From positions 38,095,026 through 38,159,025 of the forward strand of contig OY294048.1 in the NCBI GenBank assembly GCA_958510825.1: DNA of 64,000 nucleotides, given 5' to 3'. Positions 1 to 10,579 of the stretch are shown piece after piece. Numbering within the stretch: position 1 is the first letter of the stretch; each line of letters starts with the position of its first letter. Made by a program: the position numbers and the translations under genes. This stretch comes from Brachypterus glaber. Lineage: Eukaryota > Arthropoda > Insecta > Coleoptera > Kateretidae. The notes under the pieces are model-generated. The model saw nothing but the letters and a program-made list of their open reading frames with translations. It was not told the origin of the DNA and ran no database searches.

Positions 1-112
1 GGGCTTATCCAGAGATCCGCATAACAAGCATAGTACATAAGAATGCGATGCCGTGATTGGCTTGATCGCATTCTTATTTAATATGCTTGTTATACGAGCC
101 TCTGGATAGGCC
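1..112. mobile_element. Palindromic MITE, family P (copy 1, may be cut by window edge)
   Basis: The two halves are inverted copies of each other. The left end begins GGGCTTATCCAGAG and the right end finishes CTCTGGATAGGCC, with a short spacer around GATGCCGTGATTGGCTTGAT. The same terminal and central motifs recur at 17095-17231 and, one arm only, at 63053. There is no room for a coding region, so it must be non-autonomous. Confidence 0.7.
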
Positions 113-1207
113 TTGTCATTTTAACCTAAAATTTTAATGTTTTGCTTGTTTTCAATATAATATGTATAATATGTGAGTGTATGAAGAATAAACCAAAAAG
201 AACCTTTTTCAATAGTTTTAACGACCACTTATTGTGAAAAAATGTAAACAAATATCTCAATATTTTATAGTCTAAAAGGTACTTGTTTTTAACCATCATG
301 TGGCCTAAAAAACGCGGGAATCTTTAAACCACTATCTTGCATGACTGGATGGAGCATAGAAGCCGCGAAAAGGTGTTGAAATGGGGTCCCTGAAATTATA
401 TTTTTCACTTACCTTGTCAAACACATTACATTTATTACAATTAGATTAGTCTATTTTCACAGTTTCACATAATTATTCAGTAGACCACGGGGTAAAAAGC
501 CTTTAAAAAAGTTTATTTGACATATGTCAACACTAAAAAGAATTTTCATTTAATCAAAATGTCATTTCATAAAGTCTCATTTCTTTAAAAAAATAAGTAA
601 TATAATTTCTTCAAAAGAATAATTAATAAAGTAAAAAAATAATAATAAAATACAGCCGGGAAAAAATAATGAAATAAAAATGGTCACCACAATTTATTGT
701 ATATTTATATATAAGAGGATACAAATTATACTTTGGAGTGTATACAAAACAGATGCATCATCCATGTTTATATCATCTATATCATAAAAAAAACTACGAC
801 TCCCGATTTAGAATATTTAAAAACAATCCAACTTTATATTACGTTAGTACCTGGGTATTTAAAACAGGCCAAGCGATTTTAATTTTTAAAATTAATTTTT
901 TTGTTTATGTTTAAACTTTAACGTATCAATGAAGTATGGGTCGTAGAAATTGAAAAGTTACAATTATTAAAAATAAGATTTTTATTGTAATATAATCATT
1001 ATATTTATTTCGTATAGTCTTTTTTTTGAAATTTTATTATTGTTTTTAGCTTATTAATACAATTTTATAAAATGCATTGTTGTTTGTTGTTTCTAAATAT
1101 TTACATGAAATAAAAATGTAATTTATATAAAACTTATGGTATTATTTATCTTAGGAGTCAAATTTTAGGTCTATTGAAGATACTGACTTTCTTTTAATTG
1201 CAAAGTA
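113..1207. other. AT-rich DNA, nothing recognised
   Basis: Low-complexity AT-rich sequence. I see no coding region, inverted repeat or RNA gene here. Confidence 0.5.
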
Positions 1208-2282
1208 CACACAGAAAAAAAAAGGTTATCTTGGCACAAGATAATAAATTATCTTGGATTTATATTATCTTAAATCGAGGTAATAATCTTCTTTTAAGAT
1301 CATGTAACCTCGGTTTAAGATTATCTGTGACTTTGGTTTCCTTTAATTATTCTCTTGGTAGAAAAATCCTTGTGTCAAGGATTTTTTCCTTAAATGCATG
1401 ACATTTAAAATAGTAACAGAGAATCAAGAGTCTTGACTCAAAGCCCCTGTTGTCTTACGGTAAAGAGTTTGCCGGCCTTACCCCACGTAGATATACAGTA
1501 GACTCGCCCGTTGTTATTGTTGGCTGGCAGACAATTTGCGCAGTTCAAGAAATGCGCGGGAGAGAAGTTAGGTTTGTTTTTTTTGCCATTAGTTGTCCTT
1601 AAATGTGTATCATTGTTTTTATCTGCTTTAAAATGGACGAATTCGTATCTGTTACCCTCAAACGATGGGGATTTTCAAATTTACTTAAAAAAATCACGGG
1701 TAAGTAGCTTTAAATAATTTATACCTATAAGCGCCATTTTGCAATGGCGTTGCAACAAGTTTTTCTTCAAAAACAATGCTTTTTCCTACGACCACCTATG
1801 AAACCAAATTTCACACGATTAACAAAGAAAGTATCATATTTCATAGGCGTGCGAAATAATATAATACATGTGTGGGAAATTTTTTCAAAATATTTACCAT
1901 TCTATTAACCTTGGAACCTGACTGTGGGATCAATATGATCTTGAATCAAGAGAATCATAATCTTAAAACAAGATTATATTTATCTTCATTCGAGATTATA
2001 TTATCTTAAACCAAGACTTGGTGTAAGATAATATGATCTTGGATAAACATAATATGATCTTAAATCAAAATAATTACATACTTGGTTTAAGATAATATGA
2101 TCTAAAATAAATGGTTTAAGTGGCTTTGATTTAAGAAAATGTCCTTAAATCTAGGACCTCAAATGCCAAGATCACGGCGGACTTGATCCAAGACAGTCAT
2201 TGCGTTGAATATATCGAAAGCCATGGTGGCCTTGGTTCAAGATCGTTTTGCTTTAATTCAAGATATCCTTTTTTTCTGTGCA
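1208..2282. mobile_element. Foldback DNA element with possible captured exon (family E)
   Basis: The ends are inverted: CACACAGAAAAAAAAAGG on the left and CCTTTTTTTCTGTG on the right. Next to each end are many short degenerate motifs of the type AAGATAATATGATCTTG, typical of insect MITEs with repetitive subterminal arms. The middle (about 1450-1900) is less repetitive and contains an ATG-initiated open stretch that ends at a splice-donor-like site (listed separately). No transposase is present, so the element is non-autonomous. Confidence 0.65.
1633..1699 (+). pseudogene. Possible first coding exon inside element E (SAM-like start, unproven)
   Basis: An ATG opens 22 codons plus one base and runs straight into a good splice donor (GGTAAGT). 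The peptide begins MDEFVSVTLKRWGF and continues to an LLKKIT motif. This pattern (acidic start, Trp-Gly-Phe, then a Leu-rich helix) resembles the start of SAM-like domains found near the N-terminus of some arthropod transposon-associated proteins; that resemblance is from memory only. No second exon is seen in the element. It may be a remnant of the autonomous parent, or chance. Confidence 0.3.
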
Positions 2283-2365
2283 CTAAAAAAAATTAACATT
2301 CCGAGGTGTATAATTATAATACGAAAGAAAGAAGAAAAATAGCATGTTCTAAGAATTTTGACAGA

Positions 2366-3115
2366 CTAAATAATCATTTTCATATGACAATTGTCATATA
2401 ATAAAATATAGAAATGGAGTTGCTTACTTAGTTGGTCAATGTGTGTTTTCCAGTTTAGGTTATCATATAGTATTACACCCAACAATTTAAAATGACTGCA
2501 TTTTGTGACATTATGGTGAGAAGAGAAAATAAGTCGTTGAATTTTTGCATTATTCATGGATAAATTGTTAGGCTTAAACCAGTTTTCAGCAGTATTCTCA
2601 GACTCTTCAACTATAAAGTTAAGTCAGTGAAAGCTTTACTTCTTATATTTAGTAAATTTAAGAAGAGGTGAAATATGTAAATGATGAATAAGAGGGGGCC
2701 TAGTACGGGTCCTTGAGGTACTCTGAGGCACAATTACCAGAAAGTTTATTATTGACAAAAACTTATTTTCGATTATCTAGACAGGAACTAAAAATATCTA
2801 AAGGTTTACCTTTTATAAGAGTATACACTATAAAAACTGAGCTTTTTTATGAGCAACGGATCCAAAACGCAATCGAATGCCTTAGAAGGTCAAATAATGT
2901 GCCATCTTCAAGACCATCAAAACGTCCCTCAAAAGTGCATAAATAGCATCAACAGTAGAGTTCTTAGGGCGAAAACCGAATTGACTTTGATGTTTAATAA
3001 ATCAAATTGGTCCAAATATTTTGTAAGTTTATTTTTTTAGATTATTACAATAACTTTACCTATAATGGGAATTACAGAAATCGGGCGAAAATTACCCAAT
3101 TCAATCCTGCTAATC
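2366..3115 (-). pseudogene. Degraded non-LTR retrotransposon (LINE) reverse transcriptase
   Basis: Reading the minus strand from about 3115 downward, several hallmark reverse-transcriptase motifs of Jockey/CR1-type LINEs appear in order but in different frames. These are NFRPISVIPIIGK (about 3050-3105), QFGFRPKNSTVDAIYALL (about 2925-2980), VPQGPVLGPLLFIIYI (about 2675-2725), and near the end NWFKPNNLS followed by LLGVILYDNLNWKTHIDQL (about 2420-2600). The catalytic FADD block expected after the VPQG block is missing or scrambled, and stops and frameshifts separate the blocks. It is therefore a dead fragment. ORF1 and the endonuclease are not seen. The last open stretch alone (2366-2557) has an ATG and 63 codons. 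Confidence 0.8.
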
Positions 3116-3510
3116 CACTCCACGACCCTTTGAACACCTCACTTCTTCAATTAACCTCTCCAGTTCTTACACGACTCCTACACTCTCCTCAAATGCTAGA
3201 TCCAATTTTAATTTCGATATCTTAAACCTTTTCTGTATTCCTAGAAACAATCCTTCACATGCAAATTTCCTAAAAAAACTACTGCAACTAATTCGGGAAT
3301 CAAGGAACTGATACTAACAATAAAACTTTATATTTTATTTATTTATATACATATTTATTTTACTTTTTTTGCTTATAATTCAATTGGATATGTTGTTTTG
3401 ATATTCAGTTTTTGTTAATATCTGCAATATTTTGTAAACACGGCTGAAAGACCTCGGTTAATGATCTTTTGGGTAACCAATAAAGAACATAATTAATTAA
3501 TTACCCAATT
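3116..3510 (+). repeat. Possible LINE 3' end, low confidence
   Basis: The segment runs into ACCAATAAAGAACATAATTA followed by a short TAATT-rich tail, as the 3' ends of some insect LINEs do. The upstream part is open for about 40 codons but I do not recognise the peptide. It abuts the minus-strand LINE remnant, so it may belong to a second, oppositely oriented copy. Confidence 0.25.
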
Positions 3511-3521
3511 CAGATGACCCC

Positions 3522-3562
3522 TAATGGAATGCGTAGCATTACATATCTTCACGGCTTGTTTG
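3522..3562 (+). repeat. Solo 3' tail of dispersed family A
   Basis: Contains AATGGAATGCGTAGCATTAC followed by ATATCTTCACGGCTTGTT, the conserved 3' tail of family A (fuller copies at 33278-33752 and 39068-39674). The 5' part of the element is absent. Confidence 0.7.
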
Positions 3563-4433
3563 GATATCAAAACCATTAAAGTTAGTTTTTAACATAATAT
3601 GTAACATAATATTATGTTAAAAACTTACTTTAGGTCTATAAACGATGTCTTTGCCATTTTTCAATAAATAAATACTTCATTATAATGAAACTATAGTTTC
3701 GATCGAATATCATCTAAATTATTCATAGATGGAAAATCGGCTATTTAAAAGTAGATCAAGTGCCAGATGCTAAATATTTAAGTTTGGAAAACTAATTATA
3801 ATTATACTATACTATATTTAAACCCAAAAATCGTGGTTTATATTTAAATAATATATACATATTATGTATATCACTTGCACAACAGTGGCGAAGGGTTTTA
3901 CTCTAGTTAGGGGCCCTAAGTTAAGGTTTCTTGCACCTACGATGTTTTAATTTTAAAGTTGGATTAACTCGACGTTCTCCTAATCAGAATGCAGCATTTT
4001 AACTTAAACTTAGTTTAGTCAAGCTAATCCCAGTTTAAAAATTTCCGCAGAAGACGTTTGGAAACAAAAAATACCTCTACTAACAAACGAATACTTTTCC
4101 ATATAGTTCATCAAAAAAAAAAAGGTTTTTCATAAAAAAAATAAACAGAATTATGTCGAGAAATATTTTTTTCGAAAAATTAGAAAAACATGCAAAACAA
4201 TAAATATATATTTTTTTAATTTAAAATTTTTCAATTTTTTTTTGTTTTCTTTTTGCAAAAACCCGGGGGGTAAACCGCAGAGGAATTCCAGTGTATAAAC
4301 TGGAGGTAATCTGGAGGAAATCTTTGAAGGTTACGAGGTAATCTGAAAGGAATCTTTAAAGATTTCACCCTTTTTGGAGGAAACCTTAAAAACTCGAGGT
4401 AATCTTTGGAGGTAATTTGAAATAAATAAAATG
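3563..4433. other. No gene; includes a 'GAGGTAATCT' repeat at 4265-4425
   Basis: Mostly AT-rich with no coding signal. At 4265-4425 the motifs GAGGTAATCT and GGAGGAAATCTTTAAAGATT recur several times. The same vocabulary occurs in inverted form at 26505-26640, so this is a dispersed repeat. Confidence 0.5.
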
Positions 4434-5097
4434 ATAGGTTTTTAATTTTTTTTTAAAACCCCCATAACTTTTTTGTTTATGGGGAAATTACTTTTAAAAT
4501 TGGTAGGATTAATCCTTATAATAAAAGTATTTTTAACTGAAAAAATTAATCGGAATTTTCTTCTTCAGCTTTTTTCGATTTTTTTAAAAATTCCAAGGTT
4601 CCAAGTTACTGCAATATTCACATCACTTAAATATAATTTAAAATGTTTATTATATTATTTACAGCGCCCGCGCTAGAATAATATACGGTAGTTTCGAATT
4701 TTCAAAAAAAAGTCCTAGACAAAAAATTCTTGGATATAAATTTGTTTCATGAAAAAATAAGAAATTATTTTTTTCCCGTCTGTTCGTTTGTCACGTTTAA
4801 ACGTTTTTCTGTAAGATAACTCAAGAACGAATAATCCGACTTGAAATTTTCAGGAAAAATCAAGTTCTAAGAGGGGAATATCCCTATTGATTTTGAAACT
4901 AATCCCCCCCAAAACAAAAAAGTTATGTGGGGTTAAATATTGAAAAATTCGAAAAAAGCTGAAAGAAAATTCCGATTAACGCAACTTTTTCGGGAAAAAA
5001 TACTTTTATTATAAGGATCAATTCTACCAACGGGGCTAAACTTTTTAAAAAATAAAAAAAAAACAATTTTTTTTGAAAAAGATCTTCACGGCTTGTT
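4434..5097 (+). repeat. Dispersed family A, two copies head to head
   Basis: A full-length-like copy starts near 4656 (TTTACAGCGCCCGCGCTAGA) and ends with the family tail CTTCACGGCTTGTTT near 5097. In front of it, 4434-4650 is an inverted partial copy: CCCCATAACTTTTTTGTTTATGGGG and the ATTAATCGGAATTTTC stretch mirror 4900-5040. No protein is encoded. Confidence 0.65.
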
Positions 5098-5107
5098 TAA
5101 TTTAAAA

Positions 5108-5370
5108 ATGGTAAATGAATACCTCGATCCGACCACTAATAGTTACTTTAAATTGATACAAATCTTCCCCTTCCTACCTGCTGTTAACTTGCTTTGGTGT
5201 TCTGTGGGTCGCGCTTCTATGGACGACAAGTGCATTCAGTTCAAGAGTGACTTCGTTGCATCGTTCTTCGGTGTCGTGTTAAAACGTGGATCGTTACGGT
5301 GCGCACGTAGAATATAGTGAATGAAGACGATTAAAAACGATTAAAACCACTTGCCCAACTTAAATGGTAG
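5108..5370 (+). promoter_or_regulatory. Candidate distant promoter and 5' UTR exon (speculative)
   Basis: This is a repeat-free island richer in G and C than its surroundings. It carries an initiator-like TTCAGTT at 5235-5241 and a donor-like GGTAGGT near 5366. The tetraspanin coding start at 20458 is preceded by a splice acceptor, so a 5' untranslated exon must lie somewhere upstream, and this is the best-looking site I can see. I see no TATA box or clear DPE. It could equally be unrelated. Confidence 0.25.
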
Positions 5371-6224
5371 GTTTTCGTAAGTTTCTAATTCAAACTGTCG
5401 ATTGTAATCGCAGGAAATTGTTAATTTAATTCAAGTAAACAATTAATTACCGATTTACGTAAAGGATATGTACATATACTTGAAATAGTTTTATATAATC
5501 ACTTTCACTAAATATTTTTAAATTACAGATAAATATAATAAGTCTATGTTTATATAAGGACATTGCACTAACTACTTGTTGAAAAATAAATACCGAATTA
5601 AAGTATCAAAGAAAAGATCAAATAAATCATTTGAAATTGTAAACATTTTGTCCATTATATGTATTCAATAAGAATTCTTAAGTAGGTATTCAAGTACAAA
5701 TACCTACTTTACAATTGTACATTGTTCAATTTAGCATAAATGCATTATAACGCTGTAAAGATTTGGACCCGAACGCGCGTAATAATAATATAAGCGCTAT
5801 AGCGCACTATGGGCCAGGAGAGCAGAAAATTTGGTCCAAAGTCGGTGATAAATATTGAATAAGTAAATACATATTCGTTAACTAAACACATCAAGGCATA
5901 TGTAAACAAAAATTTTTATAAATCGGTAAAAAAATATAGTTATGATATTTTAAACTTAAAATACATTAAAAAATCATTATTTGCTTCATAAAAGAATTAT
6001 TAATTTTATCACGTAAAATTCAATCAATTCATTTATTTTTTTCACTGTATAATTAACATAAATATATAATATTTTAATATATAAAACATTAAATATATTA
6101 TTTTAATATTTTTTTCACAAAATGCCTTCATTTTATTATATTTGTTGTCCTTCTATTAAGCAGCCCCAAATCCCTTTCATTTGGACTTTTTTTTAATTAA
6201 ACAAATCTGTTCAATATTTAATGT
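5371..6224. other. AT-rich DNA, nothing recognised
   Basis: No coding potential, RNA gene or clear inverted repeat is visible. Confidence 0.45.
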
Positions 6225-6580
6225 ACTACAAGATGAGTCGGCTCGTTTTGGCTCGTTTTGCTTTCTCATTTTGAAAATTTTCAAAATCTTGGGAAAGCCT
6301 TGTATTCGTGCAAAATTTGTAATTTGCGTATTTTCGCGTTTTATGATGTTTTGTGTTGATATAAATCAAATTCGAGCAAAAAAAAAATTTTTTTGGTCGA
6401 TCCGTCAATCGCTCGATTGATCGGTCCGTCGTTTTGTCCCGGAAATCTTGTGGGCACGTAAACTTAAGAACGCTTTGAGCTAGAAACTTAAAATTTGGCA
6501 TACAGGTATGTTACCAAAAGTTCTTGCTCTGTATTGTTTTTTGTAAACATTGGGTGGGGCAAGGGGGGCAAAATGGGGCC
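6225..6580 (-). repeat. Dispersed family B, copy 1
   Basis: In reverse orientation this matches 13850-14125 and 47985-48210. Shared blocks include GTATGTTACCAAAAGTTCTT, GGCATACAGGTATGTTACC and TTGATATAAATCAAATTCGA. No conserved ORF is maintained between copies, so it is non-coding or long dead. Confidence 0.65.
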
Positions 6581-6583
6581 CAT

Positions 6584-6900
6584 AGTATAGCGCTAGAAAA
6601 GTATAATATGGTATAGTAGTTTCGAATTTCCCAAAATCGCCAAAAAACTTCCTAGACGAAAAATTCTTGGATACATATGTGTTTTATGGAAAATGTTCGT
6701 CCGTCCGTCCGTTTTTTTCAGAAAAAATCGAGGGACAATTCAAGTTTTATGAGAGGAAGTTCCCTAATAATTTTGAAAATCGCTCCCACAAAAACAAAAA
6801 AAGTTATTGAAGATTAACCGAGATTAACTTACTAAAAAATCGACAATTTTTTTTTATATATCATGAAAAAATAAATAAAAAAAATAATTAAAAAAAGATC
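6584..6900 (+). repeat. Dispersed family A, partial copy
   Basis: Begins TATAGCGCTAGAAAAG and continues with GTAGTTTCGAATTTCCCAAA, the 5' part of family A. The 3' tail is missing. It lies directly against family B copy 1. Confidence 0.55.
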
Positions 6901-7367
6901 AAAAAATAAAAAAAATACCTATAGGTATTTATTTTTTATTTTTTTAAATTATTTTTATAGATAATATTATATTTTATATATATATATATATATAGATATA
7001 TTTTTTTCAGTTTTTTTTTTGATATATTTAATTTTTTTTTTCAATTTTTTTTGCAAAATTTTATAAAAAAAGTGAATAAAAATTGTTTTCGACAAAAAAA
7101 TACAAAAAAAAAGAACTCGTCCTAGGCTAGAACAAATCCACGGGTAAAATAATCCCATATGAACAAGGCAATGTTTCTATTTAAATAGTTGGAGTGCGGT
7201 ACGCTTCAGTTCCAATTTCTCGGAGGGGGTGCTTGGCAAAAATAAGATCCACCTGCAGGGGCCTGGGGGTTAGTTTGCATATTATACAGAAATAGAAACG
7301 CAAATTTTACCATACCGCATAAAAAGAAACGTGATATGATTTGCTTCGCATTTCATAGTATACTTCC

Positions 7368-8198
7368 CAGGTAGCAAAATAACATGACATTCACGTGAAA
7401 GCCACGTTAATATGTGACATGTGATGTTAAGATTGTAGTCTCATTTAACAAGAATGTAGCATGGTGGGGATGTCCTAAGTCCGCCCCTAATAACATCACA
7501 CAATGACATCCCGAAAATAACGTGTTTGTGACATCATAAATCCACATTCCTGTTATATCTAATATCTTATGGATGCCGTTACTGTTACTTTAATATTTAA
7601 ATAATATCCTAGGATATTAGCTTTTTCTAAATTAAAACCATTAAAAACGCTATAACCCTATAAAAAAATCGGATTTAAAATCAATCAGTAATTGAAACAA
7701 TCACAGATTGAAACAGATAGATTCTAAATACGAAATTGCAGATTAAGCGAAGAATATATTCCTTTAATCCGTGTCCGTGGTCTTGAGAAGCCCGGCTTGG
7801 CTAATTATCCGGAAGGGAAAGGCCAAAAATAAAGAGAGAGAGAAGCCCGGCAGAGCCCCCTATCCATTGGAAATCGTATAATGTGTATACAATTTCCTTA
7901 TAATAATTTACTCTATCAACATCATCTTAATCGATTTTTTTGCTTCGAACGTCGGTGAGAAGCAAAATAACATGACATTCACGTGAAAGCCACGTTAATA
8001 TGTGACATGCGATATATTCACAGCGTTGTTAATTATTTGTTATTAAATAACATGTTTGTCACGTCACACGTGTTACGTTGCAAATGTGATGTTAAATAGA
8101 TGTTATTTTTCAATATTATGTGATGTTATGATTTAGTTTAAAAATACACCCAAAAGTGATGTTAATTTCTTGTAACATAACATCCCTTGCTACCTGGG
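7368..8198 (+). mobile_element. Terminal-inverted-repeat element, family C, copy 1
   Basis: Ends are inverted: CCCAGGTAGCAAAATAACAT and TTGCTACCTGGG. The body holds many copies of CACGTGA/TCACGTG-like and TGTGATGTTA motifs but no ORF. About 50 bp of the left end is repeated directly near 7970-8015, and this is so in all three copies (others at 19515-20287 and 21057-21830). Only this copy has an extra 55 bp at 7797-7851, bounded by a 12-bp duplication of GAGAAGCCCGGC. Confidence 0.8.
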
Positions 8199-8218
8199 TT
8201 CTTACAGTAGGTTTTCTC

Positions 8219-8835
8219 CAAAGAACTAATAACTCTTCTCTCTAGAATACGCATATCGTTAATATCGATACCCCCAAGCAACAAAGCCGTAACTCATATA
8301 TTGTCATTTTTCACGACAGCTAAATTGTTAAAATATTTGTTTTTGTTATTTAAGGGTGGGTAAATGATTGAAGTGGAAAAGGAAGTCATGTGATACATCA
8401 TTTGAAAGCTTATAAAATTCTCTATTTAACTGTTTAAGTATTTATTGTTTATTTACTGTTTGTTTCTGATAATATTGAAGTTTAGAATTTCTTACTTTAG
8501 TGATTTTAAGTAAACTTTTGCTTAAAGTGGACTGTGGAGAAACCTGAGTAGTACCACCATGTGTGTCTTTTTTCAAGGCGTTTACCTATGAGTATAACTC
8601 AAAATGGGTCTAACTTGAGTTACATCCTTGTTGCTTGGGAGTGTCGATATAAAGTATCGCCAATATCTCGGTTTGTTTTGTAAACAAATAGTAGGTATAT
8701 TCAGGCCTGAACAATAACAATTACCAGTAACTGTTATTATTGTCTCAGTTAGACAAATGTATATGTTGGCTACGTTTTTGTCAGTCTTTACAAATGAAAT
8801 GCCTATTCTAGAGAGAAGAATTATTAGTTTGTTGC
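8219..8835. mobile_element. hAT-like MITE, family D copy 1, split by a nested element
   Basis: Ends CAAAGAACTAATAACTCTTC and its inverse (to TTAGTTTGTTG) match the uninterrupted copy at 55063-55317. The copy is interrupted at 8271-8641 by another element. The family D arms read CTCTTCTCTCTAGAAT on the left and ATTCTAGAGAGAAGA on the right. No clear target duplication is kept here. Confidence 0.75.
8271..8641. mobile_element. Nested MITE inside family D copy 1
   Basis: Inverted ends CCCCCAAGCAACAA and TTGTTGCTTGGGAG enclose about 370 bp absent from the other family D copy. It is flanked by TATCGATA (8263-8270) and TGTCGATA (8642-8649). This 7-of-8 match fits an 8-bp target duplication, as hAT elements make. 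Next to the ends, GTAACTCA and TGAGTTAC continue the inverted repeat. Confidence 0.75.
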
Positions 8836-9030
8836 TATTGGCACTTGCCACTGTGCCACAATGGCCAGTCCAAGCTGCTGCTGTTATATTGGCGTCACTT
8901 AAGAAGAAAAATGAAAAACTGAAAATTGGAAAATTTTCCAAAAAATATATATTATAATATATAATAAAATTATAAATATTATAAAATAAATTAAGGAACA
9001 AGGCGGATAAATTATCAGTAGTAATATCAT

Positions 9031-9207
9031 AAGTGCATGTTGAATTATCGATAATTTTTTTACTGTATTAAAAAAATATTTTGCTTGGCAAAATTCCGAG
9101 ACCGCAGGTCGAGGAATTTTGACGAAAAATGCACGAAAACAATTTCCTTAAGCAAAATGTTTTTTTATATAAAGTAAAAAAATTATGTATAATTCAACAT
9201 GCACGAA
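9031..9207. repeat. Long hairpin (palindromic repeat)
   Basis: The left arm GTGCATGTTGAATTATCG and the right arm ending TAATTCAACATGCAC are inverted copies. The two arms meet at a GC-rich centre, CCGAGACCGCAGGTCGAGG. No coding content. Confidence 0.7.
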
Positions 9208-9216
9208 TGGTATTTT

Positions 9217-9945
9217 GAAAGACTATTTCACAAACAACCTTATTTTGGTACATAATTTTACCATGTATAATGTTGTTTCATATTTAAATTAAAAATTTAA
9301 GAACTAAACAACAATATTACTTTACAACTATAATTAAAAATTTAAATCTCAAATTTGCCTCGCTTTTTAAAACCACGATGTTCACTTGTTCGCGAATGTT
9401 GCCAAGTCTAAACTTTGCTTGGGGGATATTTTATGCTTGTGATTATTCCAATAAAATAGTTGTTATCATATATTTTAGCGTTTAAATAAAGATCATTGCT
9501 GTTTTTGTTTAAAAAGTTTAGTTTTCAAGTGTTTAAATTAGTTTTGAGTAGCATGTTTTTAATGCCAAGCAAAGTAATATATCTGTTTATGCAATTTGTA
9601 GATCCGAGTACTTTTGTTAATATACTTTGATACCAAAATTCAATTAAATAAATAAAATTTAATTAATTAATTAGGGTTTATACCTAGGATGATTTGGAAA
9701 TAAAATAAGCATTTATATTGCCTATCAATAAAAATAAATCAACTAAAGGTAAGCTTCACAAATTAAAAACACATTTTGCAAAAATATAACATTTATTAAG
9801 ATGTCAGTAACTGTCAGTTTCTTGTTTCCATAGTAACCAAGTGATAATTGCATATGTGCAAAAATTGTCAGATTCATTTTGATCTGATTGGTCAAGCAAC
9901 TAAAAAGGTTTTGATTGGCCTATACATTGTTTGTGAAATAGCCGG
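9217..9945. mobile_element. Possible foldback element, weak ends
   Basis: CTATTTCACAAACAA on the left and TTGTTTGTGAAATAG on the right are inverted. The interior is AT-rich without an ORF. Only the short termini support it. Confidence 0.35.
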
Positions 9946-10322
9946 AAAAAAATCTATTTTGAATAATGGAATGATTTATATATGAATTATTCTGGTATGG
10001 AATAACTATACTAGCTGATTTTCAGAATTATTGCACGCACAGATAAAGAATTTAAATTATTCTCAATCAGCATTTTAAACTGTATTATTAATACACACTT
10101 AATTTTATTTCGATAAGCACTAACTTGAAATTTATAAACAATGAATTAATTAAAAATGTCTAAACATTAAAACACATTTAACTGAAGCCTAAATTAAATA
10201 TATCTTGCTGTGTTTATTTATTTATTATGGTAAAGTATGTGTTAATAAATAATGTGATTTAAAGATTTAAACAAAATTTTCAAATAAAAATAAACTAAAA
10301 TTTTAATAATAAATTCAGAATA

Positions 10323-10579
10323 AAACTATATAAAAAACAAGTTTTTAAACTTAAAACCCTTCTATTGATTACGTATTATGTATAACTAAAAAGTAGAAAA
10401 CACGATATACCAATTTACAAAAACGAATTTTTTAAAAGAAAGGTTTTGAAATTTCTGATTTCTTTATTTTTGCCAACATTTCCAAATTGGTATATCTTGT
10501 TTTCTACTTTTTAGTTATACATAATACGTAATCAATAGAAGGGTTTTAAGTTTAAAAACTTGTTTTTTATATAGAGTTA
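10323..10579. repeat. Long near-perfect inverted repeat
   Basis: Two arms of about 100 bp are nearly perfect reverse complements, for example GATTACGTATTATGTATAAC against GTTATACATAATACGTAATC, with a spacer of roughly 60 bp. The near identity of the arms implies a young or gene-converted foldback element. No ORF. Confidence 0.85.

Noticed and set aside
5093..5317. 74-codon ORF
   Set aside because: It begins with a TTG inside the family A tail and has no family likeness; the region is better seen as a possible untranslated exon.
8582..9001. 139-codon minus-strand ORF
   Set aside because: It spans the border of a family D element and the following AT-rich DNA; the residues follow the inverted repeats and no gene family is recognisable.
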